Shown here in pieces: positions 8,494 through 16,199 of a DNA stretch of 36,022 nucleotides. The notes beneath the pieces are model-generated. The model was given only the letters and a program-made list of their open reading frames with translations, did not search any database and had not been told where the DNA came from. Numbering within the stretch: the stretch's first letter is position 1; each line of letters opens with the position of its first letter. The DNA comes from JADKBO01 sp037968395 (lineage in GTDB: Bacteria; Bacteroidota; Bacteroidia; Chitinophagales; Saprospiraceae), in NCBI GenBank assembly GCA_037968395.1, contig JBBKVK010000190.1, positions 1 to 36,022 on the forward strand, given 5' to 3'. The translations under genes and the position numbers were made by a program.

Positions 8494-9987
8494 ATGGCAA
8501 GAATTTACGATAAATATAAAGATGCAATGGCCAAGATTGCAGACATTAATCACTCGATAGCAGTCTTAAGTTGGGATAAAGAAGTATACCTGCCGGAAGG
8601 CGGAAACCGATTTAGATCTAGACAAATTGCCACATTATCTGGTATTGTCCATGAGGAATTTACCTCCAAAGAAATGGGTGAATTACTTAAAAAGCTGTCA
8701 GGAATGAATTCGCTGAGTAAGGCAGAGTCCAAAAACGTTAAGGTAACTGTAGAAGAATACCAAAGAGCAACAAAGTTTACCAAAGACTTTGTCATGAAAA
8801 AATCTATGGCTGTATCGGAGGCCTTTCAGGCTTGGGAGAAGGCAAGGGCAGCTAATGATTTTGCTGTATATGCTCCTGCTTTGGATCCACTTATCCAAAT
8901 AGTAAAGGAAGAAGCCAAAATATTGAACAACCCTACACATCCATATAATGCGTTGCTGCATATGTATGAGCCAAATCTAACCGTCGAAAAATTAGATGTT
9001 GTTTTTGACGATGTAAAAGAAAAAATCCTACCCTTGATCAAAGCGATTAAAAAGGGTAAAAAGATCAATAACAAGTTCTTGTTTAAAAAGTATGATCATT
9101 ATAAGCAATGGGATTTTGGACTACATGTATTAGATTCGATGGGCTACGATTTTAATCATGGCAGGCAAGATGTTTCTACCCATCCATTTACCATAAGTTT
9201 TTCGCCAGAAGATGTTAGAGTGACTACCAGGGTAGATGAGCATGACCTTGGTAATATGACATGGAGTTGTATTCACGAAGGTGGACATGCTTTGTACGAG
9301 CAAGGGTTAAATCATGATGACTATGGCTTGCCTACAGGGAATGCCATCAGTTTGGGTATTCATGAGTCTCAATCTAGATTGTGGGAAAATAACGTCGGCA
9401 GGAGTTTGGCATTTTGGAAACACCAATACCCATACCTACAAAAGCAGTTTAAGAAAAACTTGGAGCATGTAAGTTTATCTGAATTCTACAAAGGAATCAA
9501 TAAGATAAAACCAAATTTGATAAGAACTGAAGCAGATGAGCTCCATTATCACATCCACGTAATGATCAGGTATGAGATCGAAAAAGAAATCATGGAAGGT
9601 AAAATTGCTACGGTTGATTTGGCTAAAGTTTGGAATCAAAAATACAGAGACTATATGGGTGTCAATGTGCCGGATGACTTAAATGGGGTACTGCAAGATG
9701 TACATTGGTCACATGGTAGTTTTGGGTATTTTCCTACATACAGCTTGGGTAGTTTTTATGCTGCACAGTTTTATGCCAAAGCCAAGCAAGATATTCCTAA
9801 GTTAGGTAAGAAGATAAGTAAGGGCAAAAATCAACCTTTATTAGATTGGTTGAGAGACAATATCCATCAATATGGCAGATTATATGAAGCCGAAGAGTTG
9901 TGTAAGAAAGTAACTGGTGAGGTCTTAAATATTGATTATTTTGTGAAGTATGCCACTAAAAAATACAAAGAAATATATAGTATTTAG
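8494..9987 (+). CDS. Metallocarboxypeptidase, M32 (Taq) family
   Basis: A 497-residue cytoplasmic zinc carboxypeptidase that trims C-terminal residues from peptides. The zinc motif is HEGGH (H261, E262, H265), and the M32 motif HESQSR (290-295) supplies the third ligand, Glu291. Other family motifs are visible: DVRVTTRVDE near 244-253, IRTEADELHYHIHV, and the GYFPTYSLGSFYAAQ block near 410. Length matches the family (about 500). It follows the ung/DUF423 pair by 45 nt but may have its own promoter. Confidence 0.95.
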   Translation: MARIYDKYKDAMAKIADINHSIAVLSWDKEVYLPEGGNRFRSRQIATLSGIVHEEFTSKEMGELLKKLSGMNSLSKAESKNVKVTVEEYQRATKFTKDFVMKKSMAVSEAFQAWEKARAANDFAVYAPALDPLIQIVKEEAKILNNPTHPYNALLHMYEPNLTVEKLDVVFDDVKEKILPLIKAIKKGKKINNKFLFKKYDHYKQWDFGLHVLDSMGYDFNHGRQDVSTHPFTISFSPEDVRVTTRVDEHDLGNMTWSCIHEGGHALYEQGLNHDDYGLPTGNAISLGIHESQSRLWENNVGRSLAFWKHQYPYLQKQFKKNLEHVSLSEFYKGINKIKPNLIRTEADELHYHIHVMIRYEIEKEIMEGKIATVDLAKVWNQKYRDYMGVNVPDDLNGVLQDVHWSHGSFGYFPTYSLGSFYAAQFYAKAKQDIPKLGKKISKGKNQPLLDWLRDNIHQYGRLYEAEELCKKVTGEVLNIDYFVKYATKKYKEIYSI

Positions 9988-10312
9988 CCATCTAAAAACT
10001 TACTATTGTTGCACATTATACTAAGTGAATAGCTTAAGCATTTTTTGTTTAGCGGCTACGCCTTGGTTTATATGGTCTTTGACCACTTGTTTATTCGTTT
10101 ATACTATGCTGATTAACAGTTAAGCCAGTACATTTTTTTTAAAATAAAAAATAATCAATGATCAACTTTTACAATCTTTATTGGTAATATTCCTTATTTT
10201 TTTTACCATTAAGGACTTTTATAATAAGGAAGCAAATAAAAGATTAAGCAATCATGCATTTTTAGACTATTGCACTTTTATAAATCTTTTGATAAGTAAA
10301 ATATCAAATTTC
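9988..10312. other. Gene-free stretch
   Basis: A 325-base AT-rich stretch. It contains a short hairpin (tggtc-ttt-gacca, about 10073-10085) next to a GC-rich patch (gcggctacgcc) unlike its surroundings, perhaps a repeat remnant. A plus-strand ORF starting at 10181 mainly runs antisense to the next gene and is not supported. Nothing else is recognised. Confidence 0.4.
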
Positions 10313-10741
10313 TTAAGAAATCCAACCTCTAGCAATAGACTTCTTACTGTAATACCAAAGAAACATAGCTATCAGGATAACCATAAGAGGCAACATCATG
10401 TCTTTCATAGTCATCTCACCCATCATAGTAAATACTACAGATCCCATTTGGACTAAAACTGCGATTAAGGATACTAAAAATAATTTTTCTGACCAAGCTT
10501 TACGCATTAGTAACCCTATTGAAGCGATAATGCCTCCAATTGTGGCAATACCATACATAATTTTCATCCAAATGGGATTGTCGAGATATCTGGCTTGTTG
10601 CTCTAATGGTAGTAAAGAAATCGCTTCCTGAGTAATTGTAATATCTGTATAAAATGCGAATCCACCCATCAAATTCCAGAGCAAGGCTATTCCTGCTATA
10701 AGCCAAAATGTGATAGGTAGTGAGTTTGTTGTGGTATTCAT
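10313..10741 (-). CDS. Small four-helix membrane protein, unknown
   Basis: A 142-residue protein when started at the ATG at 10741 (MNTTTNSLPITFW). An upstream in-frame ATG at 10798 would add 19 polar residues and is less likely. Four hydrophobic segments are visible: about 9-28, 60-78, 84-105 and 114-133. The first contains WNLMGGFAFY and the second follows DNPIWMKIMY. Similar small Bacteroidota membrane proteins exist, but I know no function. It has no partner genes: the T9SS tail ORF upstream on the same strand is about 100 nt away. Confidence 0.7.
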   Translation of the reverse strand: MNTTTNSLPITFWLIAGIALLWNLMGGFAFYTDITITQEAISLLPLEQQARYLDNPIWMKIMYGIATIGGIIASIGLLMRKAWSEKLFLVSLIAVLVQMGSVVFTMMGEMTMKDMMLPLMVILIAMFLWYYSKKSIARGWIS

Positions 10742-10844
10742 CTTGTTTCGTTGTTTAGTTTGTGAGGACAAATTAGGGATTATACCTGACCTATGCAAGA
10801 GATAAGCTTACATCAAGTAATTTTATAGAAAATCTTAGAAAAAA

Positions 10845-11222
10845 TCATATTTTGATTACTTTGTCAAAACTAACCTCTCCAAAATCATCGGTAAATTTTA
10901 ACAAGATTATGGATTCATTAATATCCTCTATTGATATGCTTTCGCTTCCTTTTTCGGAATATTCTGTAAAATATTGCTTGCCACTGATGCCTATTAAGTC
11001 TAGAGTACCATCTTGATATAAATCTACAGTAAGCATTCCTGTTTGGATAGGATTTGGGTAAGCCTGCAGTACTTTAGTGCTACTCTTTGGATCTGTTTTA
11101 CTTCGAGGAGCTACATTGCTAAGATGTATAAAAGGCTTATCCACCCTTAGCCCTGTAAGCTCTAAGTACATACTCTCGGAGATTGCCGCATAAGGGTTTC
11201 GCTTTATATCGTTTAGGTACAT
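10845..11222 (-). pseudogene. Orphan T9SS C-terminal sorting domain, probable gene remnant
   Basis: A 125-residue ORF. Residues about 54-125 form a T9SS sorting domain: AYPNPIQTGMLTVDLYQDG, then a beta-rich segment ending VSFDKVIKI. There is no signal peptide, so it could not reach the T9SS machinery as it stands. An in-frame stop lies only four codons upstream of the ATG. Residues 1-50 look like the end of a larger domain. The simplest reading is the 3' remnant of a larger secreted protein gene whose 5' part was deleted. A real small protein is less likely. Confidence 0.55.
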
Positions 11223-11406
11223 ACTTAGTATTTAGATTAAAACTAATAAGATTTAATATTATTTAGCATAGATTGATATTAAATATTGTCTTTTAGTAAT
11301 TAGAGTGACAATAAATCAAGTAAACTTCTTCTTTGAAATAAGAAATTAAATTTTCTCATTTGATATTATTTTTCTAAAATCTCATTAAATTTTAGACAAG
11401 TTACCT

Positions 11407-11414
11407 TACATTTG
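11407..11414 (+). promoter_or_regulatory. Putative -7 box with leaderless start
   Basis: TACATTTG matches TAnnTTTG and ends only 5 nt before the ATG at 11420. Transcription would begin at or next to the start codon. No -33 TTTG was found at the usual spacing. Confidence 0.4.
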
Positions 11415-11419
11415 ATAAT

Positions 11420-12088
11420 ATGAAAATCAGATCAATCGAGATGCTTTGTAATGATATAGAAAGCCAAATAGACTTCTTTCAGAATAAAATGGGTTTTGAA
11501 GTTGAATTGGGTAAAGGATCGTTTCATTTTATTGCTGGTTTTACTCGAATATCATTTATAAAATCGGATAAATATAAAAGATACCACTATTGTTTTCTTA
11601 TACCTTGCAATAAATTAGCAGAAGCAAAGCTATGGTGTAAAAAGGCAGATATACCTTTGATCATAATAGATGGAAAAGACGAACAACGTTTTGAAAGCTG
11701 GAATGCAAATTCTATCTATTTTTACGACGGTGATGGCAATATAGCTGAGTTTATTGTTAGGCATAACCTCCAAAATGATTCTAATAATGATTTTGATTCT
11801 ACTGAAATAATTTGCCTTAATGAGATTGGTATGCCTGTCATTGATATAGGAATGACTCAAGAGTATTTAAGCTCAAAAACTACGATTGAACCTTGGAAGG
11901 GTGATACAACTCGATTCGGAACCCAAGGCGATGAAAATGGTATATTTTTACAAGTGAATCCTCAAATTAAAGAAATCTGGTTTCCTACCAATGATAGAAT
12001 AGAAATGGCTCCTTTTAAAGTAAATGTTAAAATAGAATCTAGAAGGTTTGATATTTGTTATGAAAATGGAGAGGTAAGTGTATCGTAA
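11420..12088 (+). CDS. VOC (glyoxalase/bleomycin-resistance fold) family protein
   Basis: A 222-residue protein. Residues 1-115 form a VOC domain: MKIRSIEMLCNDIESQIDFF (first beta-alpha unit) and YFYDGDGNIAEFIVRHNL (last strand, with a Glu in the usual metal-ligand place). The C-terminal half (about 120-222) reads as a second, degenerate VOC-like module. Members include glyoxalases, dioxygenases and resistance proteins; the substrate is not predictable. It lies 163 nt upstream of the polyamine/ATP-grasp operon on the same strand, but a possible promoter between them suggests a separate unit. Confidence 0.75.
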   Translation: MKIRSIEMLCNDIESQIDFFQNKMGFEVELGKGSFHFIAGFTRISFIKSDKYKRYHYCFLIPCNKLAEAKLWCKKADIPLIIIDGKDEQRFESWNANSIYFYDGDGNIAEFIVRHNLQNDSNNDFDSTEIICLNEIGMPVIDIGMTQEYLSSKTTIEPWKGDTTRFGTQGDENGIFLQVNPQIKEIWFPTNDRIEMAPFKVNVKIESRRFDICYENGEVSVS

Positions 12089-12102
12089 TGTTTTCAGTGT
12101 AT

Positions 12103-12110
12103 TAATTTTG
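12103..12110 (+). promoter_or_regulatory. Putative -7 box of the polyamine/ATP-grasp operon
   Basis: TAATTTTG matches TAnnTTTG and lies 141 nt upstream of the ATG at 12252, giving a leader of about 135 nt. No clear -33 box. It is the only exact match in this gap and hence the best guess for the operon promoter. Confidence 0.3.
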
Positions 12111-12251
12111 AAGTTTTCGGGATATTTAAAAATAATTTATTTTTTATCTGATCTAATGAAATTATATTTAATTAATGTCGGTTATTGCGTTTTTAATCAT
12201 AAGAAGGATAATGAGAGCATTGATTCATTGTTAAACAATTATTAGTACATA

Positions 12252-13676
12252 ATGCCTATAAAAACTATTAAACCAGGTTCATTTGAAAGCGAAAACCATT
12301 GGTATCCAAAGGCTTTAAATGCTACGATTCATCCGATGGTAAGTTTTTTCTTAAATCTATCGAAGGAAAGAATTATCAATAGGTATTGTCATTTACATCC
12401 AAAGGTTAACAAGGCTAAGCTTACAGAAATACTTGATTATCAATGCAAGTACTTTTTGTGGGGTGGCGCAGACTTGATCAATTCTACTTCTGCTGGCGGT
12501 AAAAGGCAGATGGTGGTAATCGAAAACAATTCTTGTCCTTCTGGCCAGAAATCTATGCCACTTTTGGATGATAATCAAGAGCAAGGTTCATACAAGCTTT
12601 TGATTGAGCGAACATTCAAACCAATGTTAAAAGGTAAGAACAATACTGGTAAACTGGCATTACTTTATGATAAAAACTTTGTAGAAGCTTCTGGATATGC
12701 AGCAGTAATAGCAGATGTCATGAATGAAGACGTATTGCAAATTCCTTATTTTAATGGTGAGAATACTGATCATATCAAGATAGAAGATGATACCTTTTAT
12801 GCAAAAAATAATGGTGAATGGGTCAAGCTAAGAGCAATATTTAGATATGTAACTCAAAAGCCGTGGAATAGGATTCCTTTGCATTCAAAAACACAAATAC
12901 TAAACCCACTAGTTGCTTGTTTAGCAGGTGGTAGAAATAAAATGGTAGCAGCTAAAGCCTACGATATATACAATACAGAGATACATGATTTTGGCCTTAA
13001 AATTACGACACCTGAAACCATTTGGGATGTAAGTAAAGCAGAAATACCGCTTTGGGTAAAGAAGATGGGTGGCCAAGCTGTTATCAAGATCCCTTATAGT
13101 AATGCAGGTCAAGGAGTTTATACGATTATTAATGATAAAGAACTCCAAAAATTTATGGAGTTGGATATCGAATATGACCGTTTTATTGTCCAAAGTTTGA
13201 TTGGCAATTACAACTGGAGTTCGACGAGTAGTTCTGGTAAGTTTTACCATGTAGGTACTATTCCCAATGCAAAAGGAGAAACATTTGTCACAGATATCAG
13301 ACTGATGGTGAGCAGTTCAGATAGCGGGATCAAACCATTAGTAGTGTATGCAAGAAGAGCAGACAAACCACTTACTGACAAAATTGAAACGGGAAGTGAT
13401 AGCTGGAGTATGTTAGGTACTAATTTATCTGTCAAAGAAGGTGAAAATAGATGGAGTTCAGATACCCATAGACTTTTATTGACAGATAGAAGGGATTTTA
13501 ACAAGCTGGGTTTGGGATTAGATGACCTTATTGAAGCATATATCCAAACGGTGCTTTCTACTATTGCCATTGATAAGATGTGTATTGCTTTATACAATAG
13601 TAAAGGTAAGTTTAGGAGTAAACTATTCAAGTCTCTAAATGATGATGAAGCATTGTTAAAAGAAATATTAGGTTAA
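12252..13676 (+). CDS. ATP-grasp-type ligase, uncharacterised family
   Basis: A 474-residue protein, first gene of a seven-gene run. The ATP-grasp signal is AVIKIPYSNAGQGVYTI: Lys279 is followed by the small-residue loop SNAGQG. DIRLMV (D348, R350) and the following VVYARRADKPL resemble the nucleotide/metal-binding part of ATP-grasp amide ligases. The N-terminal about 190 residues are unassigned but contain NNSCPSGQKSMPLLDD. ATP-grasp enzymes join a carboxylate to an amine through an acyl phosphate. The next gene, also ATP-grasp, starts 1 nt after the stop. Substrates are unknown; polyamine or amino-acid substrates are inferred from context only. Confidence 0.65.
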   Translation: MPIKTIKPGSFESENHWYPKALNATIHPMVSFFLNLSKERIINRYCHLHPKVNKAKLTEILDYQCKYFLWGGADLINSTSAGGKRQMVVIENNSCPSGQKSMPLLDDNQEQGSYKLLIERTFKPMLKGKNNTGKLALLYDKNFVEASGYAAVIADVMNEDVLQIPYFNGENTDHIKIEDDTFYAKNNGEWVKLRAIFRYVTQKPWNRIPLHSKTQILNPLVACLAGGRNKMVAAKAYDIYNTEIHDFGLKITTPETIWDVSKAEIPLWVKKMGGQAVIKIPYSNAGQGVYTIINDKELQKFMELDIEYDRFIVQSLIGNYNWSSTSSSGKFYHVGTIPNAKGETFVTDIRLMVSSSDSGIKPLVVYARRADKPLTDKIETGSDSWSMLGTNLSVKEGENRWSSDTHRLLLTDRRDFNKLGLGLDDLIEAYIQTVLSTIAIDKMCIALYNSKGKFRSKLFKSLNDDEALLKEILG

Positions 13677-13677
13677 T

Positions 13678-14688
13678 TTGGAATCAAAGAAAACATATAA
13701 GATACTTGTATTAACGGACCATAGCAATCATTCTAAGGAGAACTCGCTTTATGATCTAATCAATACTATGTTAGCTCATCCTCAATGTGGCAGTATAGAT
13801 ATTGCTAGCCGAGGAGTCGCTCATAATGATGATTTTTTCTACAATGAAGATTCAAATGAGTTGTATGCAGTATCTATTGCAAATGATTTCTGTTATGAAG
13901 AAAGTGGATCTTACTTTAATCAAGGATTAATAAAGGTTGATTTCAGGTCATATGACCTGATCTTTTTGAGAATGCCACGACCTATTTCTGACGAGTTTCT
14001 AACTTGGATAAAAACAAAAAATAACAAAGCAGTATTTATAAATGATCCTATTGGTATTATTAATACTAGCAATAAACACTTTTTATTAAAGGTAAAAGAA
14101 CTTTGTCCACCTATTGAATTTGTTTCTACTTCAAATGAAATCATCAAGTTTGTTTTACAGCACAGTAAAGTTGTACTAAAGCCATTACGTGGATATGGCG
14201 GTGCTGGTATATTAAAAATAGATGGGAACGAAGTTGAATGTGAAGGTAAAACTTATGGCTGTATAGAATATCTCAAAGATCATCAGGAAGAAATAGAAGA
14301 TGGATATCTAGCTATGAAATTCTTGAAAAATGTATCTAATGGAGACAAGAGAATACTAGTAGTTGGGGGTGAAATATTAGCTGCATCTTTGCGATTGCCA
14401 GCTGAAGATAGTTGGCTTTGTAATGTAGCACAAGGGGGTAAGTCTGTAAAGACAGAAATCACAAAAGAAGAAGTAGAAATAGTAAAAGTCATCGCACCTT
14501 TTATGAAGGAAGAAGGAATCTTGATTTATGGCATTGATACTTTAGAGGATGATACTAACAAAAGAGTATTGTCTGAAATAAACACCTTAAGTATAGGTGG
14601 GTTTTCACAATCTGAAAAACAAACGGGATTGCCTATTTTGGCAAACACAATAGATAGAATATTTATATATGCAGACGAAAAAAGCTGA
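13678..14688 (+). CDS. Glutathione synthetase (GshB)-like ATP-grasp ligase
   Basis: A 336-residue protein starting with TTG one base after the previous stop. The next ATG would cut into the first strand, so TTG is preferred. GshB-like features appear in order: LIFLRMPRPISDEFL (about 94-108), INDPIGIINTSNKHF, VVLKPLRGYGGAGI (ATP Lys168, Gly-rich loop 172-177), GDKRILVVGGEILAASLRLPAE, NVAQGGKS, and metal-binding SEINTLSIGGF (E300, N302). It should ligate an amine onto a peptide or amino-acid carboxylate. Bacteroidota seldom make glutathione by GshA/GshB and no GshA is here, so the product is probably another conjugate. It overlaps the next gene by 20 bp. Confidence 0.8.
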   Translation: MESKKTYKILVLTDHSNHSKENSLYDLINTMLAHPQCGSIDIASRGVAHNDDFFYNEDSNELYAVSIANDFCYEESGSYFNQGLIKVDFRSYDLIFLRMPRPISDEFLTWIKTKNNKAVFINDPIGIINTSNKHFLLKVKELCPPIEFVSTSNEIIKFVLQHSKVVLKPLRGYGGAGILKIDGNEVECEGKTYGCIEYLKDHQEEIEDGYLAMKFLKNVSNGDKRILVVGGEILAASLRLPAEDSWLCNVAQGGKSVKTEITKEEVEIVKVIAPFMKEEGILIYGIDTLEDDTNKRVLSEINTLSIGGFSQSEKQTGLPILANTIDRIFIYADEKS

Positions 14689-15649
14689 TAGTAAGATACC
14701 AATGATTTTAGATATTACTGAAGAAAATACACCAAAAGGATGTATTCGAAACTATTGGTTAAAGATCATAACAGATGGATTTAATAGTCCAATTTGCATT
14801 CCGTTAATGGTGGCAAGAGGAATGGGAGATGGCCCTACTGTAGGAGTTACTGCTGCGATACATGGAAATGAATTAAATGGGATCTCTGTAATCCAACGAC
14901 TGTTTAATGAGATAGATCCTAAAGAGTTAAATGGGACTATCATGGGTATACCAGTTGCAAATGTACCAGGTTTTTCGAGAGGTACGAGACGATTTAATGA
15001 CAATGTCGATCTCAATCACATTATGCCTGGTAAACCAAATGGTAACATCAGCGAAGTATATGCTTATAGGTTTGTAAATCGAGTTGTGAAGCAATTTGAT
15101 TACCTTTTAGACTTGCATACAGCCAGTGTTGGGAGGAGTAATAGCTATTACTTAAGAGCAGATATGAATATTCCAATAGTAAAAGAGTTGGCGTTGCTTC
15201 ATAATGCAGACATCATAGTACATAACCCTCCATCAGATGGAACACTTAGAGGTGCAGCTGGTGAGATGAATATCCCAGCCATTACGTTAGAAGTCGGTAA
15301 TCCAAATACTTTTCAAAAAAGAATGATTAGGAGTGGAGTTGACGGAATACACAATGTGTTGAGTTATCTTAAAATGATTGATGACGAATTAATATTAACT
15401 GATAAAAAAACTGTAATTTGCAATAAATCATATTGGTTATACACAGATATGGGAGGATTATTATCAATTAATGTAGAATTAAGAGACATTGTCAAAAAAG
15501 GCGAGGTTCTTGCTACACTTAGAGATATCTTTGGCAATAAAGTAAAAGAATATACGTCTCCAGAAGATGGAATAGTTATTGGTAAAAGTGTAAGTCCAGT
15601 TAATCAGTCAGGAGGTAGAATACTGCATCTTGGGATTATGGATAAATAA
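14669..15649 (+). CDS. Succinylglutamate desuccinylase/aspartoacylase-family zinc hydrolase
   Basis: A 326-residue AstE/AspA-like amidohydrolase of the M14 carboxypeptidase fold. Zinc ligands are AIHGNE (H65, E68) and LLDLHTAS (H150). The catalytic Glu is in ITLEVGNP (E208). The C-terminal region (about 245-326) carries a beta-barrel lobe ending GKSVSPVNQSGGRILHLGIMD. The family hydrolyses N-acyl amino acids to release a carboxylate. Next to two amide-forming ATP-grasp genes it would be the matching amide-breaking enzyme for trimming or recycling a conjugate. An internal ATG at 14702 is an alternative start. AstE itself is unlikely, as no arginine succinyltransferase genes are present. Confidence 0.85.
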   Translation: MQTKKADSKIPMILDITEENTPKGCIRNYWLKIITDGFNSPICIPLMVARGMGDGPTVGVTAAIHGNELNGISVIQRLFNEIDPKELNGTIMGIPVANVPGFSRGTRRFNDNVDLNHIMPGKPNGNISEVYAYRFVNRVVKQFDYLLDLHTASVGRSNSYYLRADMNIPIVKELALLHNADIIVHNPPSDGTLRGAAGEMNIPAITLEVGNPNTFQKRMIRSGVDGIHNVLSYLKMIDDELILTDKKTVICNKSYWLYTDMGGLLSINVELRDIVKKGEVLATLRDIFGNKVKEYTSPEDGIVIGKSVSPVNQSGGRILHLGIMDK

Positions 15650-15681
15650 AAATATATTATAATTTAGCAAAAATTAGTGTA

Positions 15682-16065
15682 ATGTCTAAACCTAAAGTAA
15701 TTAAAGACTACGAAAAGCTCACAGAAGAAATTATCGAGCAGATAAAGTTAGCATACCCAACAGGGTTTTCGGAGCATTTGATATCAATAACCAATATTGA
15801 TGGTAATATAATACAAGCTCTTCCATTTGAAACTGAAGAAAAACATTATCTTATTAGAATGACAGTAGCTAAAGCTGAACTGTTGGTAGAAGAAGATGAT
15901 GACTTTGATGATGAAGGTAATTTAAGACCTAAAGTTAAAAGGTTATTTGAAGAGAAATATGAAGATGATGATGACTCTACAGATTTTGTAGAAGAGATTT
16001 CAATAGATGATATGGACGGCGAGGAATTTGATATTGCAGATGAATCTACAACTGATAATTATTAG
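15682..16065 (+). CDS. Very acidic small conserved-looking protein
   Basis: A 127-residue cytoplasmic protein with two parts. A mixed-charge N-terminal domain (about 1-75) contains AYPTGFSEHLISITNIDGN and ALPFETEEKHYLIRMTVAKAE and looks folded. An Asp/Glu-dominated tail (about 76-127) has runs such as EEDDDFDDE and EDDDDSTDF. It lies 32 nt after the hydrolase and 134 nt before the arginine decarboxylase. No enzymatic motif is seen. The position inside a polyamine operon suggests binding of cationic polyamines or their enzymes, or a modified substrate of the ATP-grasp ligases. These are inferences from charge and context. Confidence 0.65.
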   Translation: MSKPKVIKDYEKLTEEIIEQIKLAYPTGFSEHLISITNIDGNIIQALPFETEEKHYLIRMTVAKAELLVEEDDDFDDEGNLRPKVKRLFEEKYEDDDDSTDFVEEISIDDMDGEEFDIADESTTDNY

Positions 16066-16199
16066 TCTCCTTTTAGCTTATTTTTCAAATTCTTCTTCCT
16101 TTTTTTTAGAGATAGTAAAATTATCATTTCCTTTGGGGAAGATTTCTATTTGAGAGTTATCTAAAGTCATTTGGTTTTATTCACTATAAAATTCATTGA

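Noticed and set aside
10181..10456. Plus-strand ORF of 91 codons
   Set aside because: Much of it runs antisense to the four-helix membrane protein gene, and its translation (His/Lys/Tyr-rich) has no domain or signal. Treated as a shadow.
14669..15649. Reading the hydrolase as AstE of the arginine succinyltransferase pathway
   Set aside because: No AST pathway genes are present and arginine is consumed here by decarboxylation; only the family, not the AstE reaction, is supported.
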